64,000 bases of DNA from CAWDDG01 sp963801065 (lineage in GTDB: Bacteria; Actinomycetota; Actinomycetes; Jiangellales; Jiangellaceae): NCBI GenBank assembly GCA_963801065.1, contig CAWDDG010000004.1, forward strand, positions 248,001-312,000, given 5' to 3'. The translations under genes and the position numbers were made by a program. Positions 53,128-61,780 of the stretch are shown here, piece after piece. The notes beneath the pieces were generated by a model. The model saw nothing but the letters and a program-made list of their open reading frames with translations. It did not search any database and had not been told where the DNA came from. Each line of letters begins with the position of its first letter. Position 1 is the first letter of the stretch.

Positions 53128-54843
53128 TCAGGGTCGTATGGTGCCGCCGCTCTGGTCCAGTTGCGCCTTGACAGCGCGGAAGACGTTGCCGTGGATCCGA
53201 TCGGCGCCGAGCCGTGCGATGAAGCCGTCGCGCTCCAGCACGGCTCTGACGCCCGGCTTCAACCGGGCCAGCCGCAGGGTCAGCCCGGCGTCCTCCGCCA
53301 GCCGAAGGATCTCGCCCATTGTGGCCGCACCCTGCGAATCGATGAAGTTGATCCCCTCGCAGTCGAGCACGATCCCGGTGAGGCCTGGTGACGAGTTCGT
53401 GACATCCCGGATGCGGTCGTCCAGTGCGTCCGCGGTGGCGAAGAAGAGGCCACCATCCAGGCGGATCGCGACGACCTCGGGGAACTGCTCGTCGCCGGGA
53501 TGCTCCGTGAGCTCTCGGAAGACCTGCGTGCCTGCTTCGTGGCCGAGCTTTGGCATGTCGGGATGGGTGGCCACCGACACGAGCCACAGCAGGGAGAGCC
53601 CGATCCCGATCAGCACTCCGGCGAGTACACCGAAGACCAGGGCTCCTGCGAGCGCAGCCAGCGCGATCCAGAAGTCGAATCGCTGCACACGCGCGAGCCG
53701 CCTCATCTCAGGGACGTCCATCATGCCCATCACCACCGCCTCGATGATCAAGGCGGCGAGGACCGGCTTGGGCAGGTCGGAGAAGAGCGGCGCAAGGACG
53801 AGCAGGGTCAGTAGAACCATGAAACCGGAGGTGAGCGATGCCAGGCTCGACCGAGCACCGGCATGGTCGTTCAGCGAGCTGGCCGACAGGCTGGTCGATA
53901 CCGGCATTCCCTGGAACAGACCAGCTCCCGTGTTGGCCATCGCCTGCGCCACCGACTCCTGGTCGATGTCGATCGGATACCGGTGCCGGGCCGCAAAGGC
54001 TCGGGCATCGCCGGCGGTCTGTGAAAAGCCGACGAGGACGAGCGCTACGGCTGCCAAACTCACCGTGGCGGCGTTGTCCCACATCATGTCCAGAGGCGGA
54101 ACCGTCAGCGAAGGCAGTCCGCTCGGCACATCGCCGACGAGCGCGACACCATGGTCACCGAGGTCGAACAGCCACGCGGCCAGCAGACCACCGACCACCA
54201 GGACGAGCGCACCGGGGACTCGGGGAGCGATGCGCCGCAGGCCGAAGACCACGACCAGCGCCACGGCGCCGACTATCACCGTGACATCGTGCGTGTCACC
54301 GAGTGTGCCGAGCCAGGACCGAAGCTCCTGGAGAGGGTTGGACCCTGACACCTCCGTGCCCGTGAGTTTCGGCAGTTCGCCAATCACCACGTCGATCGCC
54401 GCCCCGAACAGGAAGCCGGTGACGACAGCTCGCGACAGGAACTGCGCAATCCATCCCATTCTCAACACAGCGACGACCAGGAACACGACACCCGATGCGA
54501 GCGTGATCCCGGCGACGAGCGACGCTGCGTCCTGCTCCGTGGTTAGACCCGCTGCAACCACCGCACTCGCCGCAATCGCGGCGAGTCCAGAACTGGGCCC
54601 CATCGAGATCTGGCGGCTCGTGCCGAAGACGGCGTACAGGATCGCCCCCGCCGCAGCCGCATAGAGGCCGTTCTCGAGAGGGATGCCGGCAATCCCCGCA
54701 TACCCCAGGTTCTTCGGGACGATGAGCGCGGCGACCACCACGCCCGCCACCAGGTCGCCTCGAAGCCACTGACGGTTGTACGTTCGTAACTGGCGGACGA
54801 GCGGCACGAGCGTGCGGCCCATGCCCGGCTCTGTTTGACCCAT
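53128..54843 (-). CDS. SulP-family anion permease with STAS domain
   Basis: A 571-residue permease. The SulP core opens TLVPLVRQLRTYNRQWLRGDLVAGVVVAALIVPKNLGYAGIAGIP and has GLYAAAAGAILYAVFGTSRQISMGPSSGLAAI and FQGMPVSTSLSASSLNDHAGARSSLAS, with 10-14 helices. The C-terminal STAS domain (about residues 440-560) has IVLDCEGINFIDSQGAATMGEIL. SulP proteins carry sulfate, bicarbonate or C4-dicarboxylates. Start at ATG 54843; a GTG one codon earlier is possible. It stands alone on the minus strand. Nothing nearby (cys genes, carbonic anhydrase) fixes the substrate. Confidence 0.9.
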   Translation of the reverse strand: MGQTEPGMGRTLVPLVRQLRTYNRQWLRGDLVAGVVVAALIVPKNLGYAGIAGIPLENGLYAAAAGAILYAVFGTSRQISMGPSSGLAAIAASAVVAAGLTTEQDAASLVAGITLASGVVFLVVAVLRMGWIAQFLSRAVVTGFLFGAAIDVVIGELPKLTGTEVSGSNPLQELRSWLGTLGDTHDVTVIVGAVALVVVFGLRRIAPRVPGALVLVVGGLLAAWLFDLGDHGVALVGDVPSGLPSLTVPPLDMMWDNAATVSLAAVALVLVGFSQTAGDARAFAARHRYPIDIDQESVAQAMANTGAGLFQGMPVSTSLSASSLNDHAGARSSLASLTSGFMVLLTLLVLAPLFSDLPKPVLAALIIEAVVMGMMDVPEMRRLARVQRFDFWIALAALAGALVFGVLAGVLIGIGLSLLWLVSVATHPDMPKLGHEAGTQVFRELTEHPGDEQFPEVVAIRLDGGLFFATADALDDRIRDVTNSSPGLTGIVLDCEGINFIDSQGAATMGEILRLAEDAGLTLRLARLKPGVRAVLERDGFIARLGADRIHGNVFRAVKAQLDQSGGTIRP

Positions 54844-54929
54844 CACGGCTCCCTCCCCTGCGTCGCATCAGCGTAGGGGCGGGGCGTCACACCGCAACCA
54901 CGCCAGCGAGCGACCGGACGCCGGCGCGC

Positions 54930-55300
54930 CAGGTCGAACTCGATGCCGGCGAGGTCGAGATCACCCACACGATCGTCCGGGTGAAGGGACAGGGCCTGCT
55001 GCGGAGGCCCACCAAGACGGCAGCTGGTGAACGCCTGCTCCGTATCCCGGCGACTGCGCTGGCGATGCTACGACGGCGGTTCAGTTCAGCGCTGGCTGTC
55101 GGCTGGACCTGCCGGTCTTTCCGGACTCGCTCGGAGGCTTCCGGGATCCCGCCAACGTCCGGCGCGACATCCGGGACGCCCGCGGCGAGGATGCACTGGC
55201 GTGGATCACGTCACACAACTTCCGCAAGACCACGGCGCCGTGCGCCGATCAGATCCACGGCAGCGTCGCTCGCGCCGTCGAGGCGCAGCTGCACGCGTGA
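54930..55300 (+). pseudogene. Tyrosine integrase remnant with frameshift
   Basis: One frame reads VELDAGEVEITHTIVRVKGQGLLRRPTKTAAGERLLRIPATALAML. Another continues PVFPDSLGGFRDPANVRRDIRDARGEDALAWITSHNFRKTTA to the TGA at 55298. The H-N-F-R-K-T box and P-V-F-P-x-x-x-G-x-x-R-D-P-x-N-x-R are typical of phage integrases from actinobacteria. The N-terminus, the second His and the catalytic Tyr are absent. It is another dead element in the hotspot. Confidence 0.75.
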
Positions 55301-55306
55301 CGCGGC

Positions 55307-56221
55307 TCAATGGGCGACGGGCTCGGCCTCGAGCGCCTTGCGGGCCTCGAGGTTGGCGGCATGGTCCGCCGCCGAGACCTCCGGCCAGCGCAGGTCCAGC
55401 GATCTCAGCTTCTCCACCAGCACCCACGCGACCAGCGCCTGCGTCAGCCACCACTGGTCGGCGGGGATGACGTACCACGGCGCCCACGGGGTCGACGTGG
55501 CGGTCAGCGCATCCTCGAACGCGCTGATGTAGTCGTCGAACCGCGCCCGCTCCGCGACGTCGGCCGCGTTGAACTTCCACTCCTTGCCGGGCACGTCGAG
55601 GCGCGCGAGGAACCGCTCCTTCTGCACCTCCTTCGAGACGTGCAGGAAGAACTTCGCGATCTTCGTCCCGTTGCGATCGAGGTGGCGCTCGAAGGCGTTG
55701 ATGCCCTCGTAGCGCTCCTGCCAGAACTCCTCGCCGCGACCCCCGGGCGGGAGGCGCTGCGGCTCGAGCCGCTCGGGGTGCACCTTCAGCGCGACCACTT
55801 CCTCGTAGTGCGACCGATTGAAGATGCCGATGCGGCCACGCTCGGGGAGGGCTCTGGAGATGCGCCAGAGGAAATCGTGATCGAGCTCCTCGGTGGAGGG
55901 CTTCTTGAACGAGACCACCTGAACGCCTTGCGGGTTGACGCCTGACATCACGTGCTTGATCACCGAGTCCTTGCCGGCCGCATCCATCGCCTGCAGGACC
56001 ACGAGCAGGGCGTACCTGTCGCTCGCCCAGAGCAGCTCCTGTGCCTCGGAGAGCTCCGCGATCCCGCGCGCGATCGCGTCCTTCGCCCGCTGCTTGAGCT
56101 CGCCCTGGGCGAGATCTGCGAACTCCGGGCCGCCGGTCGAAGCCGGGTCCCTGTCGGCGATGCGGGCCGCTTCACCGGGTGCGACGAGGAACCGTCCAAG
56201 CAGTCGCTCGCGCGTGCTCAT
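55307..56221 (-). CDS. Polyphosphate kinase 2 family protein (PPK2)
   Basis: A 304-residue nucleotide kinase that uses polyphosphate to phosphorylate NDPs or NMPs. The P-loop-like Walker A is LQAMDAAGKDSVIKHVMSGVNPQGVQVVSFKKP (about residues 78-110). The lid and Walker B region are RIGIFNRSHYEEVVALKVHPE and FLHVSKEVQKERFLARLDVPGKEWKF. It is a single-domain class I-like member; substrate preference is not deducible. The ATG at 56221 overlaps the ATPase stop (ATGA), so ATP or GTP made from polyphosphate could be linked to the pump (inference). Confidence 0.92.
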   Translation of the reverse strand: MSTRERLLGRFLVAPGEAARIADRDPASTGGPEFADLAQGELKQRAKDAIARGIAELSEAQELLWASDRYALLVVLQAMDAAGKDSVIKHVMSGVNPQGVQVVSFKKPSTEELDHDFLWRISRALPERGRIGIFNRSHYEEVVALKVHPERLEPQRLPPGGRGEEFWQERYEGINAFERHLDRNGTKIAKFFLHVSKEVQKERFLARLDVPGKEWKFNAADVAERARFDDYISAFEDALTATSTPWAPWYVIPADQWWLTQALVAWVLVEKLRSLDLRWPEVSAADHAANLEARKALEAEPVAH

Positions 56222-59001
56222 CGGGCTCCCGTGCGGCCCGGTGCGACCGCCCGCTGGACGTCCAGGACATCCGACTGTGGGGCGCGGTGGCGAAGGAGCC
56301 ACTTGCGTCCCTCGATGACCAGCGGCAGGAGTGCCGCGAGGCCGAGGCACGCGAACCACTGGCGCCCGGTGAGCGATTCGGTGAGTAGCCCCTTCTGGAG
56401 GCCGGGGAGCTCGGTGGCGAGCACGATCATGAGCACCGGCACGAGCGAGATCGCGAGCGCCTTGAGGATCGGAGGGGCGAGCCCGCTGGCCGGCTCGCGG
56501 CGGTTGGTCAGCGCGTTGAACACAGTGCCGAGCCCCATGACGGCGAAGGTCATCGTCATCGACACGCTCGGCGCGTCGACCTTCGGGTCGTCCGGGCCGA
56601 TGACGAGCGGCAGGAGCGCGGCGACGAAGAGCGCGGTCGCGTAGATGAGCCACGAGATGATCGCCGCCCGGTTGGCAATCGGGAGCTTGGGGTCGCGCGG
56701 TGGCCGGCTCATGACGTCCGGGTCGCCGGGGTCGACGGCGATCACCACGACGCCGGCCGCGGTCGCGAAGAGGAGGAGATACAGCACCATCAGCGGTGTG
56801 AGGGCGACGCCGTCGTTGATGTTGAACGCCGTGGCGGCGATGAACAGCATCACCAGGGCCAGCAGCTGGGTCATCTGGTATCGGACGTAGGCGACGACCT
56901 TGTCGTAGATCTTGCGCCCGAGCTGGACCGCGTGCACCAGGGTTCCGAAGTTGTCGTCCGTGAGGATCATCCGCGCGGCCTGCTTGGTGACCTCGCTGCC
57001 GCTGCCCATCGCGACGCCGATGTCCGCCTGCTTGAGCGCAACGGCGTCATTGACGGCGTCACCGGTCGCCGCGACGATCTGGCCCTCGCCCTGCATGAGG
57101 CGGGCCAGCCGCAACTTGTCCTCGGGGGTCACCCGGCCGAGGACGTGCAGCTGGGGCAGGCGGACGACGATCTCCTCGTCGGACAGTGCCTGGAACTCGG
57201 TTCCGCTGATCGCCCCCGGCCCGAGGCCGAGCGACGCCCCGATCGCGTTGGCGGTGATCGGATTGTCGCCGGTGATCATGCGTACGTCGATCCCGGCACT
57301 CAGCGCGGTTGTCACGGCGTCCTTCGCCTCGGCGCGCAACGGGTCGATCATCCCCGCCATCCCCACGAAGGCCAGGTCCTGGGTGAGCGACATCGGGTCT
57401 TCGACCATTGCGTCCAGCTCGTCGTCGGCCACGAGGCGCGCCGCGAACGCGAGCACGCGCAGGCCCTGCTCGCCCATGCGGGCGTTCGCCGCGTCGAGGT
57501 CTGCCTGCACCTCCGCGATCGGAACCTGTGAGCCGCTCAGCGGGCCGCCGGCGTGCGTGCAGCGCGCGAAGACGACGTCAGGGCCACCCTTCACGAGCTC
57601 GATGACGTGCTCCGCTCCGTCGACCGTGACGCGATGGAACGTCGCCATGAACTTGTAGGCGGAGTCAAACGGAACCTCCGCGAGTCGCGGGTAGGCGCGG
57701 CGGGTCTCCTCGGCGTTGACGCCCAGCTTCGCCGCGAGGACGACGAGCGCGGCCTCGGTCGGGTCCCCGATCAGGGTGCCGTCGTCGCCGACCGTCGCGT
57801 CGGTGTCGAGGGTCAGCCCGAGCGCCAGGCGGGTGAAATCGGGCACCGGCGCTCCGGCGACGGACTCGATCGTCCCAGTCTTCGCGTAGCCCTCACCCGT
57901 GACGTTGAACCACAACCCGCTCGCGTAGATGGTCGAGACCATCATCTCGTTCATCGTCAGCGTGCCGGTCTTGTCGGTGTTGATCGCGCTCGTCGCCCCG
58001 AGCGTCTCCACGTCGGTGAGGTTCTTGACGATCGCCCGCGCCTCGGCCAACTGCTTTGCGCCGAGCGAGAGCAGGCCGGACACGAACGCCGGCATCCCGG
58101 TCGGGATGGCCGAGATCGCCATCGCCGTCGCGAGCAGCACCAGGTCGTCGAAGGCGAGGCCGCGGATCAGGCCCACGACGACGATGAAGGCCACCGCGCT
58201 CCACGCGATGACGCCGAGGACCTTCGTCAGCGAGTCGAGCTCCTTCTGCAGCGGCGACCGGACCCGCGACACCGAAGTCAGCATCGTCGCGATCCGGCCC
58301 ATCTCGGTGTCCATGCCTGTGGCCGTCACGACCATCGCGCCGGTGCCCCGCGTCACCGAGGTGTTCTGGAACAGCATGTCGGTCCGGTCGCCGAGAGCGA
58401 CGTCGGGGGTCGGCAGCGCGGCCACGTCCTTGGCGACGGGAGCGCTCTCCCCGGTGAGCGCCGCCTCCTGGGTCTCGAGCGTGGCCGAGCGGATGATCCG
58501 GCCATCTGCCGGCACGATGTCGCCCGCCTCCACGTCAACGATGTCGCCCACCACGACATCGCGCGCCGGCACCTGCACGACGCGCCCGTCGCGCCGAACC
58601 CGGCTTTGCGGGATCTGCATCTTCGACAGCGCATCGACGCTGGCCCTCGCCTTGAGCTCCTGACGTGAGCCGAGGACAACGTTGAGCAGGATGAGAAGCG
58701 CGACGATGATCCCGGTCGGCACCTCGCCGATGACGAAGCTCACCGCCGTGACCGCGATGAGCATGATGTTCATCGGCTCGCGCAGCTGCTCGATCGCGAC
58801 CTGCCAGACCGACGGCGGCTTCTCGCCGGTGAGCTCGTTCGGGCCGTACTGCGACAGACGCGCGGCGGCCTCGTTCTGGGTCAGCCCCTGGGCGGCGTCA
58901 GTCTCGAGGGCGGCGACGACGGCGGCCTCGTCCTGCGCGAACCACGTCTCCGGCTCCTGGGCCGCAGTTGGCGGATGCCGTTCCGGCGCAGTTGAGACCA
59001 T
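56218..59001 (-). CDS. P-type cation-transporting ATPase (P2/P3-like)
   Basis: A 927-residue pump. It has an N-terminal cation-ATPase domain (GLTQNEAAARLSQYGPNEL), actuator TGES at 183, membrane motif IPTGMP at 299-304, phosphorylation D343-K-T-G-T, KGGPD in the nucleotide domain, the hinge TGDAVNDAVALKQADIGVAMG, and about ten helices. Ca2+ pumps have P-E-G-L-P in helix 4; here PTGMP lacks the Glu, closer to P3A proton-pump sequences, so the transported ion is uncertain. The start is ATG 59001. It is the first gene of a two-gene operon with PPK2. Confidence 0.9.
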   Translation of the reverse strand: MVSTAPERHPPTAAQEPETWFAQDEAAVVAALETDAAQGLTQNEAAARLSQYGPNELTGEKPPSVWQVAIEQLREPMNIMLIAVTAVSFVIGEVPTGIIVALLILLNVVLGSRQELKARASVDALSKMQIPQSRVRRDGRVVQVPARDVVVGDIVDVEAGDIVPADGRIIRSATLETQEAALTGESAPVAKDVAALPTPDVALGDRTDMLFQNTSVTRGTGAMVVTATGMDTEMGRIATMLTSVSRVRSPLQKELDSLTKVLGVIAWSAVAFIVVVGLIRGLAFDDLVLLATAMAISAIPTGMPAFVSGLLSLGAKQLAEARAIVKNLTDVETLGATSAINTDKTGTLTMNEMMVSTIYASGLWFNVTGEGYAKTGTIESVAGAPVPDFTRLALGLTLDTDATVGDDGTLIGDPTEAALVVLAAKLGVNAEETRRAYPRLAEVPFDSAYKFMATFHRVTVDGAEHVIELVKGGPDVVFARCTHAGGPLSGSQVPIAEVQADLDAANARMGEQGLRVLAFAARLVADDELDAMVEDPMSLTQDLAFVGMAGMIDPLRAEAKDAVTTALSAGIDVRMITGDNPITANAIGASLGLGPGAISGTEFQALSDEEIVVRLPQLHVLGRVTPEDKLRLARLMQGEGQIVAATGDAVNDAVALKQADIGVAMGSGSEVTKQAARMILTDDNFGTLVHAVQLGRKIYDKVVAYVRYQMTQLLALVMLFIAATAFNINDGVALTPLMVLYLLLFATAAGVVVIAVDPGDPDVMSRPPRDPKLPIANRAAIISWLIYATALFVAALLPLVIGPDDPKVDAPSVSMTMTFAVMGLGTVFNALTNRREPASGLAPPILKALAISLVPVLMIVLATELPGLQKGLLTESLTGRQWFACLGLAALLPLVIEGRKWLLRHRAPQSDVLDVQRAVAPGRTGAR

Positions 59002-59079
59002 AGGCTAATTATGTGCGGGCGCTGATCCCCCGACATCACCCCGGACGGGTGATTTCGTAATCGGAGAGGATGGGCCGTC

Positions 59080-59637
59080 TTGACGGCGCTGCGCTGGGAA
59101 TGGCGGACGTTCGGTGAGCAGTTCGGCGGGGCCGAGGAGCGGCTCGGCTCGATGGGGCCTGAGCGCGTCGTGGATAGCGACGAGACCTACTTGGTCTCCG
59201 CTGAGGGCGTCGACGCGGTGAAGGTCCGCGACGGCCTCATGGACGTCAAGCACCTCGAACGGGTCGACGACAACCGCCTCGAGCTGTGGAAGCCGGTCTT
59301 GAAGTCACCGCTGCCGATCTCGGCGGCCGACGCCCGGGCGGTGCTCGCTGCGCTACGCGTTTCGGCGCCGCTCGACCGCGACACGTACGACCTCGCTGAC
59401 CTCGCGAGGGCCGCCGGCGCGGCGGTACGCGTCGTCCCCGTCCACAAGACACGACGGCACTGCACGATCGGCGGCTGCATGGCCGAGCTCACGGACCTCC
59501 GCACCGGCGACCGGTCGACGCGCACGATCGCGATCGAGTCCCAGGAGCCCGCGCGCGTGATCGCGGTGGTGCGCGAGCTCGGGCTGGGCTCGCGACCGAA
59601 CGTGAGCGTCCCGCGGGGGCTCAGGGCGCTATTCTGA
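59080..59637 (+). CDS. CYTH-like domain protein
   Basis: A 185-residue protein with the pattern LRWEWRTFG, ETYLVSAEGVDAVKVRDGLMDVKHLERVDDNRLELWKPVLK, HKTRRHCTIGGCMAELTDL and a C-terminal LGLGSRPNVSVPRGLRALF. This suggests a CYTH/triphosphate-tunnel-type beta barrel: alternating charged K-R/D-V-K strands and a W-E-x-R-like start. CYTH proteins bind triphosphate or polyphosphate. It is divergent from the ATPase-PPK2 operon, which strengthens a polyphosphate link. The TTG at 59080 follows GGAGAGGA; no other start fits. No enzyme activity is claimed. Confidence 0.7.
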   Translation: MTALRWEWRTFGEQFGGAEERLGSMGPERVVDSDETYLVSAEGVDAVKVRDGLMDVKHLERVDDNRLELWKPVLKSPLPISAADARAVLAALRVSAPLDRDTYDLADLARAAGAAVRVVPVHKTRRHCTIGGCMAELTDLRTGDRSTRTIAIESQEPARVIAVVRELGLGSRPNVSVPRGLRALF

Positions 59638-60319
59638 GGAAGACGATTCTGCGGCACGACCCGGGTCTTGCGGCAAGCCCCCGATGCGCTAAACGTTGAC
59701 AGTGGCAAGGAGTTTGTACTCTCCTTAGCCCTTCTGTTTGTCCGCTGTGGACGGACAAACTCCTCGGGAAGCGGTGACGCCGCGTACGGCGGTACCGTCG
59801 GCCCAGGAGGACCTCCCATCGGCCCACGGATGCAGCCTCGGAACGAGAAGGTTCACCCGCTTCAGCAAGGCCGGCTCGAACGACGTCGAGAGCGCCGCCA
59901 TTCTCATGGAGTTCGTCGCCGCGCCGCACGAGCGCTGGGCGGAGCCCCCCATACGCCTGCACGACAAGCACGGGCCGGCGGGGACTCATGAAGGCGCCCG
60001 GCGTTCGAGATCTTGGAACTGTTGCGCCATGATCCCGACGAGCGAGGTCACGTGCCCCTGGCGTGCACCAAGCATCGGTCAACTACGGTCACCATGAGTC
60101 ATCCGGGACCCGCCGTCGCCGCGAGCAACCGGCGTTCGACGGCGGCTTCCAAGCTGGTGAGCCAAGTCGGGTCACAACTCCCACGAGTGGATGCTGTTGT
60201 GGTTGAGGTCCTAGTGTCCCCCTGTTCCTGCGCGGTACCGACATGAGACAGGGATAAACCCGCCGCCCACTTCACTACAGCAGGCGACTGCTCCCGTCCA
60301 ACGAGAAGGAGGGGCGACC
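59638..60319. other. Gene-free stretch with a hairpin and promoter-like sequence
   Basis: TTGACA at 59696 with TACTCT 15 bases on looks like a promoter, followed by the 9-bp hairpin at 59736. Downstream frames on both strands lack ribosome sites or family likeness. Nothing further is supported. Confidence 0.4.
59736..59760. promoter_or_regulatory. 9-bp inverted repeat with 7-base loop
   Basis: GTTTGTCCG-CTGTGGA-CGGACAAAC, perfect arms, located 14 bp after a TTGACA...TACTCT promoter-like pair. It could be an operator or an attenuator-like hairpin. Confidence 0.45.
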
Positions 60320-60676
60320 GTGGACCTTCGGTTCCCGAGGTGGATCGGCGTTGTCTGCGACGACTTCGACAAGCAGCGAGCCTTCTACGGAGAGGTGCTT
60401 GAGCTTCGCGAACGCGCGGGCGACGACGACTGGGTCCAGTACGAGATGGGCCCCGGGGTTACCTTTGAGTTGCTGCGTCGATCCGCTGACCTGGAGTACG
60501 ACAGTCCGAGGTACCAGGTCGGATTCGTGGTCGACGACATCCAGGTGGCTCGCGCCGAGCTCCTCGCCCGAGGAGTCGAGGCCGTGACGGACATCAAAGA
60601 GGCCTCAGACGGCAAGTCCTCGTGGGCGTACTTTCGCGACGCCGAGAGCAATGTCTTCGAAATCACGGTGCGATAG
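60320..60676 (+). CDS. VOC family protein
   Basis: A 118-residue single-domain VOC protein: RWIGVVCDDFDKQRAFYGEVLELRERAGDDDWVQYEMGPGVTFELL, then QVGFVVDDIQVARAELLARGVEAVTDIKEASDGKSSWAYFRDAESNVFEI. The acidic metal-binding Glu near the C-terminus (VFEITV) is typical. The GTG start at 60320 follows AAGGAGGGG. It shares only the fold with the 29.6-kb VOC gene. It is isolated, 195 bp before the truncated tRNA-Gly end. Confidence 0.85.
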   Translation: MDLRFPRWIGVVCDDFDKQRAFYGEVLELRERAGDDDWVQYEMGPGVTFELLRRSADLEYDSPRYQVGFVVDDIQVARAELLARGVEAVTDIKEASDGKSSWAYFRDAESNVFEITVR

Positions 60677-60758
60677 CCGACCGAGCAGCCCCGCTGTCGA
60701 CTTGAGGACGCTCTGGAGAGTCAGCGGCGGCGCTCTTCATGTTTCAGCCCTGCGGTTC

Positions 60759-60780
60759 GTGCCATTGACGTGCCATTACC
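60759..60780 (+). repeat. 11-bp-period direct repeat pair G (GTGCCATT)
   Basis: GTGCCATTGAC followed by GTGCCATTACC, the same 20-base core as pair F. It ends 90 bp before the truncated tRNA-Gly end. Confidence 0.6.
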
Positions 60781-60870
60781 GAGTACAAGCGGGGGACAAG
60801 CGGGGGTACTCCAGGCCACTCGACACACGGCTGATCAGCTCTCAGCCGGCCGGGTCCCATGATTTTGAAC

Positions 60871-60910
60871 GATTCCCAAGCTGACAGTGCGGGTTCGATT
60901 CCCGTCACGC
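60871..60910 (+). repeat. Truncated tRNA-Gly 3' end (att-like site 3)
   Basis: Identical to site 2 from GATTCCCAAGCTGACAG through GTTCGATTCCCGTCAC, then diverges in the acceptor strand (GCGCACTC). It is followed by AGGCCCAGGTCA as at site 2. It marks the outer edge of the hotspot. Confidence 0.82.
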
Positions 60911-61252
60911 GCACTCTGCATAGGCCCAGGTCAGACGCGTACGAGCCTCGATCTGGGTCATCGTCGTCTCGCGGCGATCGTCGGTCGAGTGCCCGCTGCC
61001 CGTACGGTTCGCGCTGTCGCCGTTGTCTTGTCATTGGGTGGATCGGCGCTCGTGTGCTAGCAGACGACCGCGGCACTGGTGCTGCCGTGGTTCATCCTTC
61101 GCACTGTGAGCGTTCTTGGTGAGATGCCACGGCGGTCCTGCCGTTACGGCCGCCACTGCCAGTTCACCCGATGTTCACCTCCGTCGGTCTCGAGGGGGTG
61201 CGAGCATTGGTCCGGCACTACTTGGCCACTCGTGATTCGTGGGGGTAGGCCC

Positions 61253-61633
61253 GTGAGACCGTCGCCCGAGGAACTGGGTTCGCTGTCGCTGTTCGCCGGG
61301 CTGGGACCCGCGGAGCTGGACCAACTCGCTTCGTGGTTCGAGGTCGAGAGGCGGGATGTCGGCGCGTCTCTCACGCGGCAAGGCGCTTCCGGTTACGCGT
61401 TCTTCCTCATCAGGGAAGGGACGGCGTCGGTGATTCGAGACGATGAGGAGATCCGCCAGTTGGGGCCGGGGGATTTCTTCGGCGAACTGTCGATCATCGG
61501 CGACGGCCACCGGACGGCCACGGTCAAGGCAACGTCGCCGGTCACTCTCTGGAGCATGTTCGGAACGGAGTTCCGGAGCGTGGAGAGGCAGTTCCCCGAA
61601 CTGGCCGAGAGGATTCGAACGGCCTACACCTGA
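61253..61633 (+). CDS. Cyclic-nucleotide-binding domain protein
   Basis: A 126-residue stand-alone cNMP-binding domain: FAGLGPAELDQLASWFEVERRDVGASLTRQGASGYAFFLIREGTASVIRDDEEIRQLGPGDFFGELSIIGDGHRTATVKATSPV. The phosphate-binding cassette core G-E-L-S is present, but the usual Arg two residues after the loop (R-x-A) is replaced by H-R-T-A, close to but not exactly consensus. No effector domain is attached. The GTG start at 61253 follows GGGGGTAGG. Possibly a cAMP-responsive adaptor; its partner is unknown. Confidence 0.82.
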   Translation: MRPSPEELGSLSLFAGLGPAELDQLASWFEVERRDVGASLTRQGASGYAFFLIREGTASVIRDDEEIRQLGPGDFFGELSIIGDGHRTATVKATSPVTLWSMFGTEFRSVERQFPELAERIRTAYT

Positions 61634-61780
61634 GCACCGTTTCCAGGACCGAGTCATGCTCGACCGGCGGACGACCTGCCATGACGTTTACCCAGGGACG
61701 ACGGGCGCCGCCGCTGTGAATCGGCGAGGGCAGCAGCGGTCGTCCGACGTCGAAGCCGCAATCACAGCCATCGCGTCCCA

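Larger units (their letters stand above)
60677..61252. other. Junction DNA with repeat pair G and truncated tRNA-Gly end
   Basis: No gene. Carries the third tRNA-Gly-derived site and repeat pair G (separate entries); the rest (60.93-61.25 kb) shows nothing. Confidence 0.5.

Noticed and set aside
57553..58668. Long plus-strand frame within the P-type ATPase gene
   Set aside because: Arg/His/Asp-rich shadow; the ATPase frame with all catalytic motifs is on the other strand.
59621..60097. Overlapping plus- and minus-strand frames of 119 and 153 codons
   Set aside because: Neither has a ribosome site or recognisable domain, and composition suggests shadow frames.
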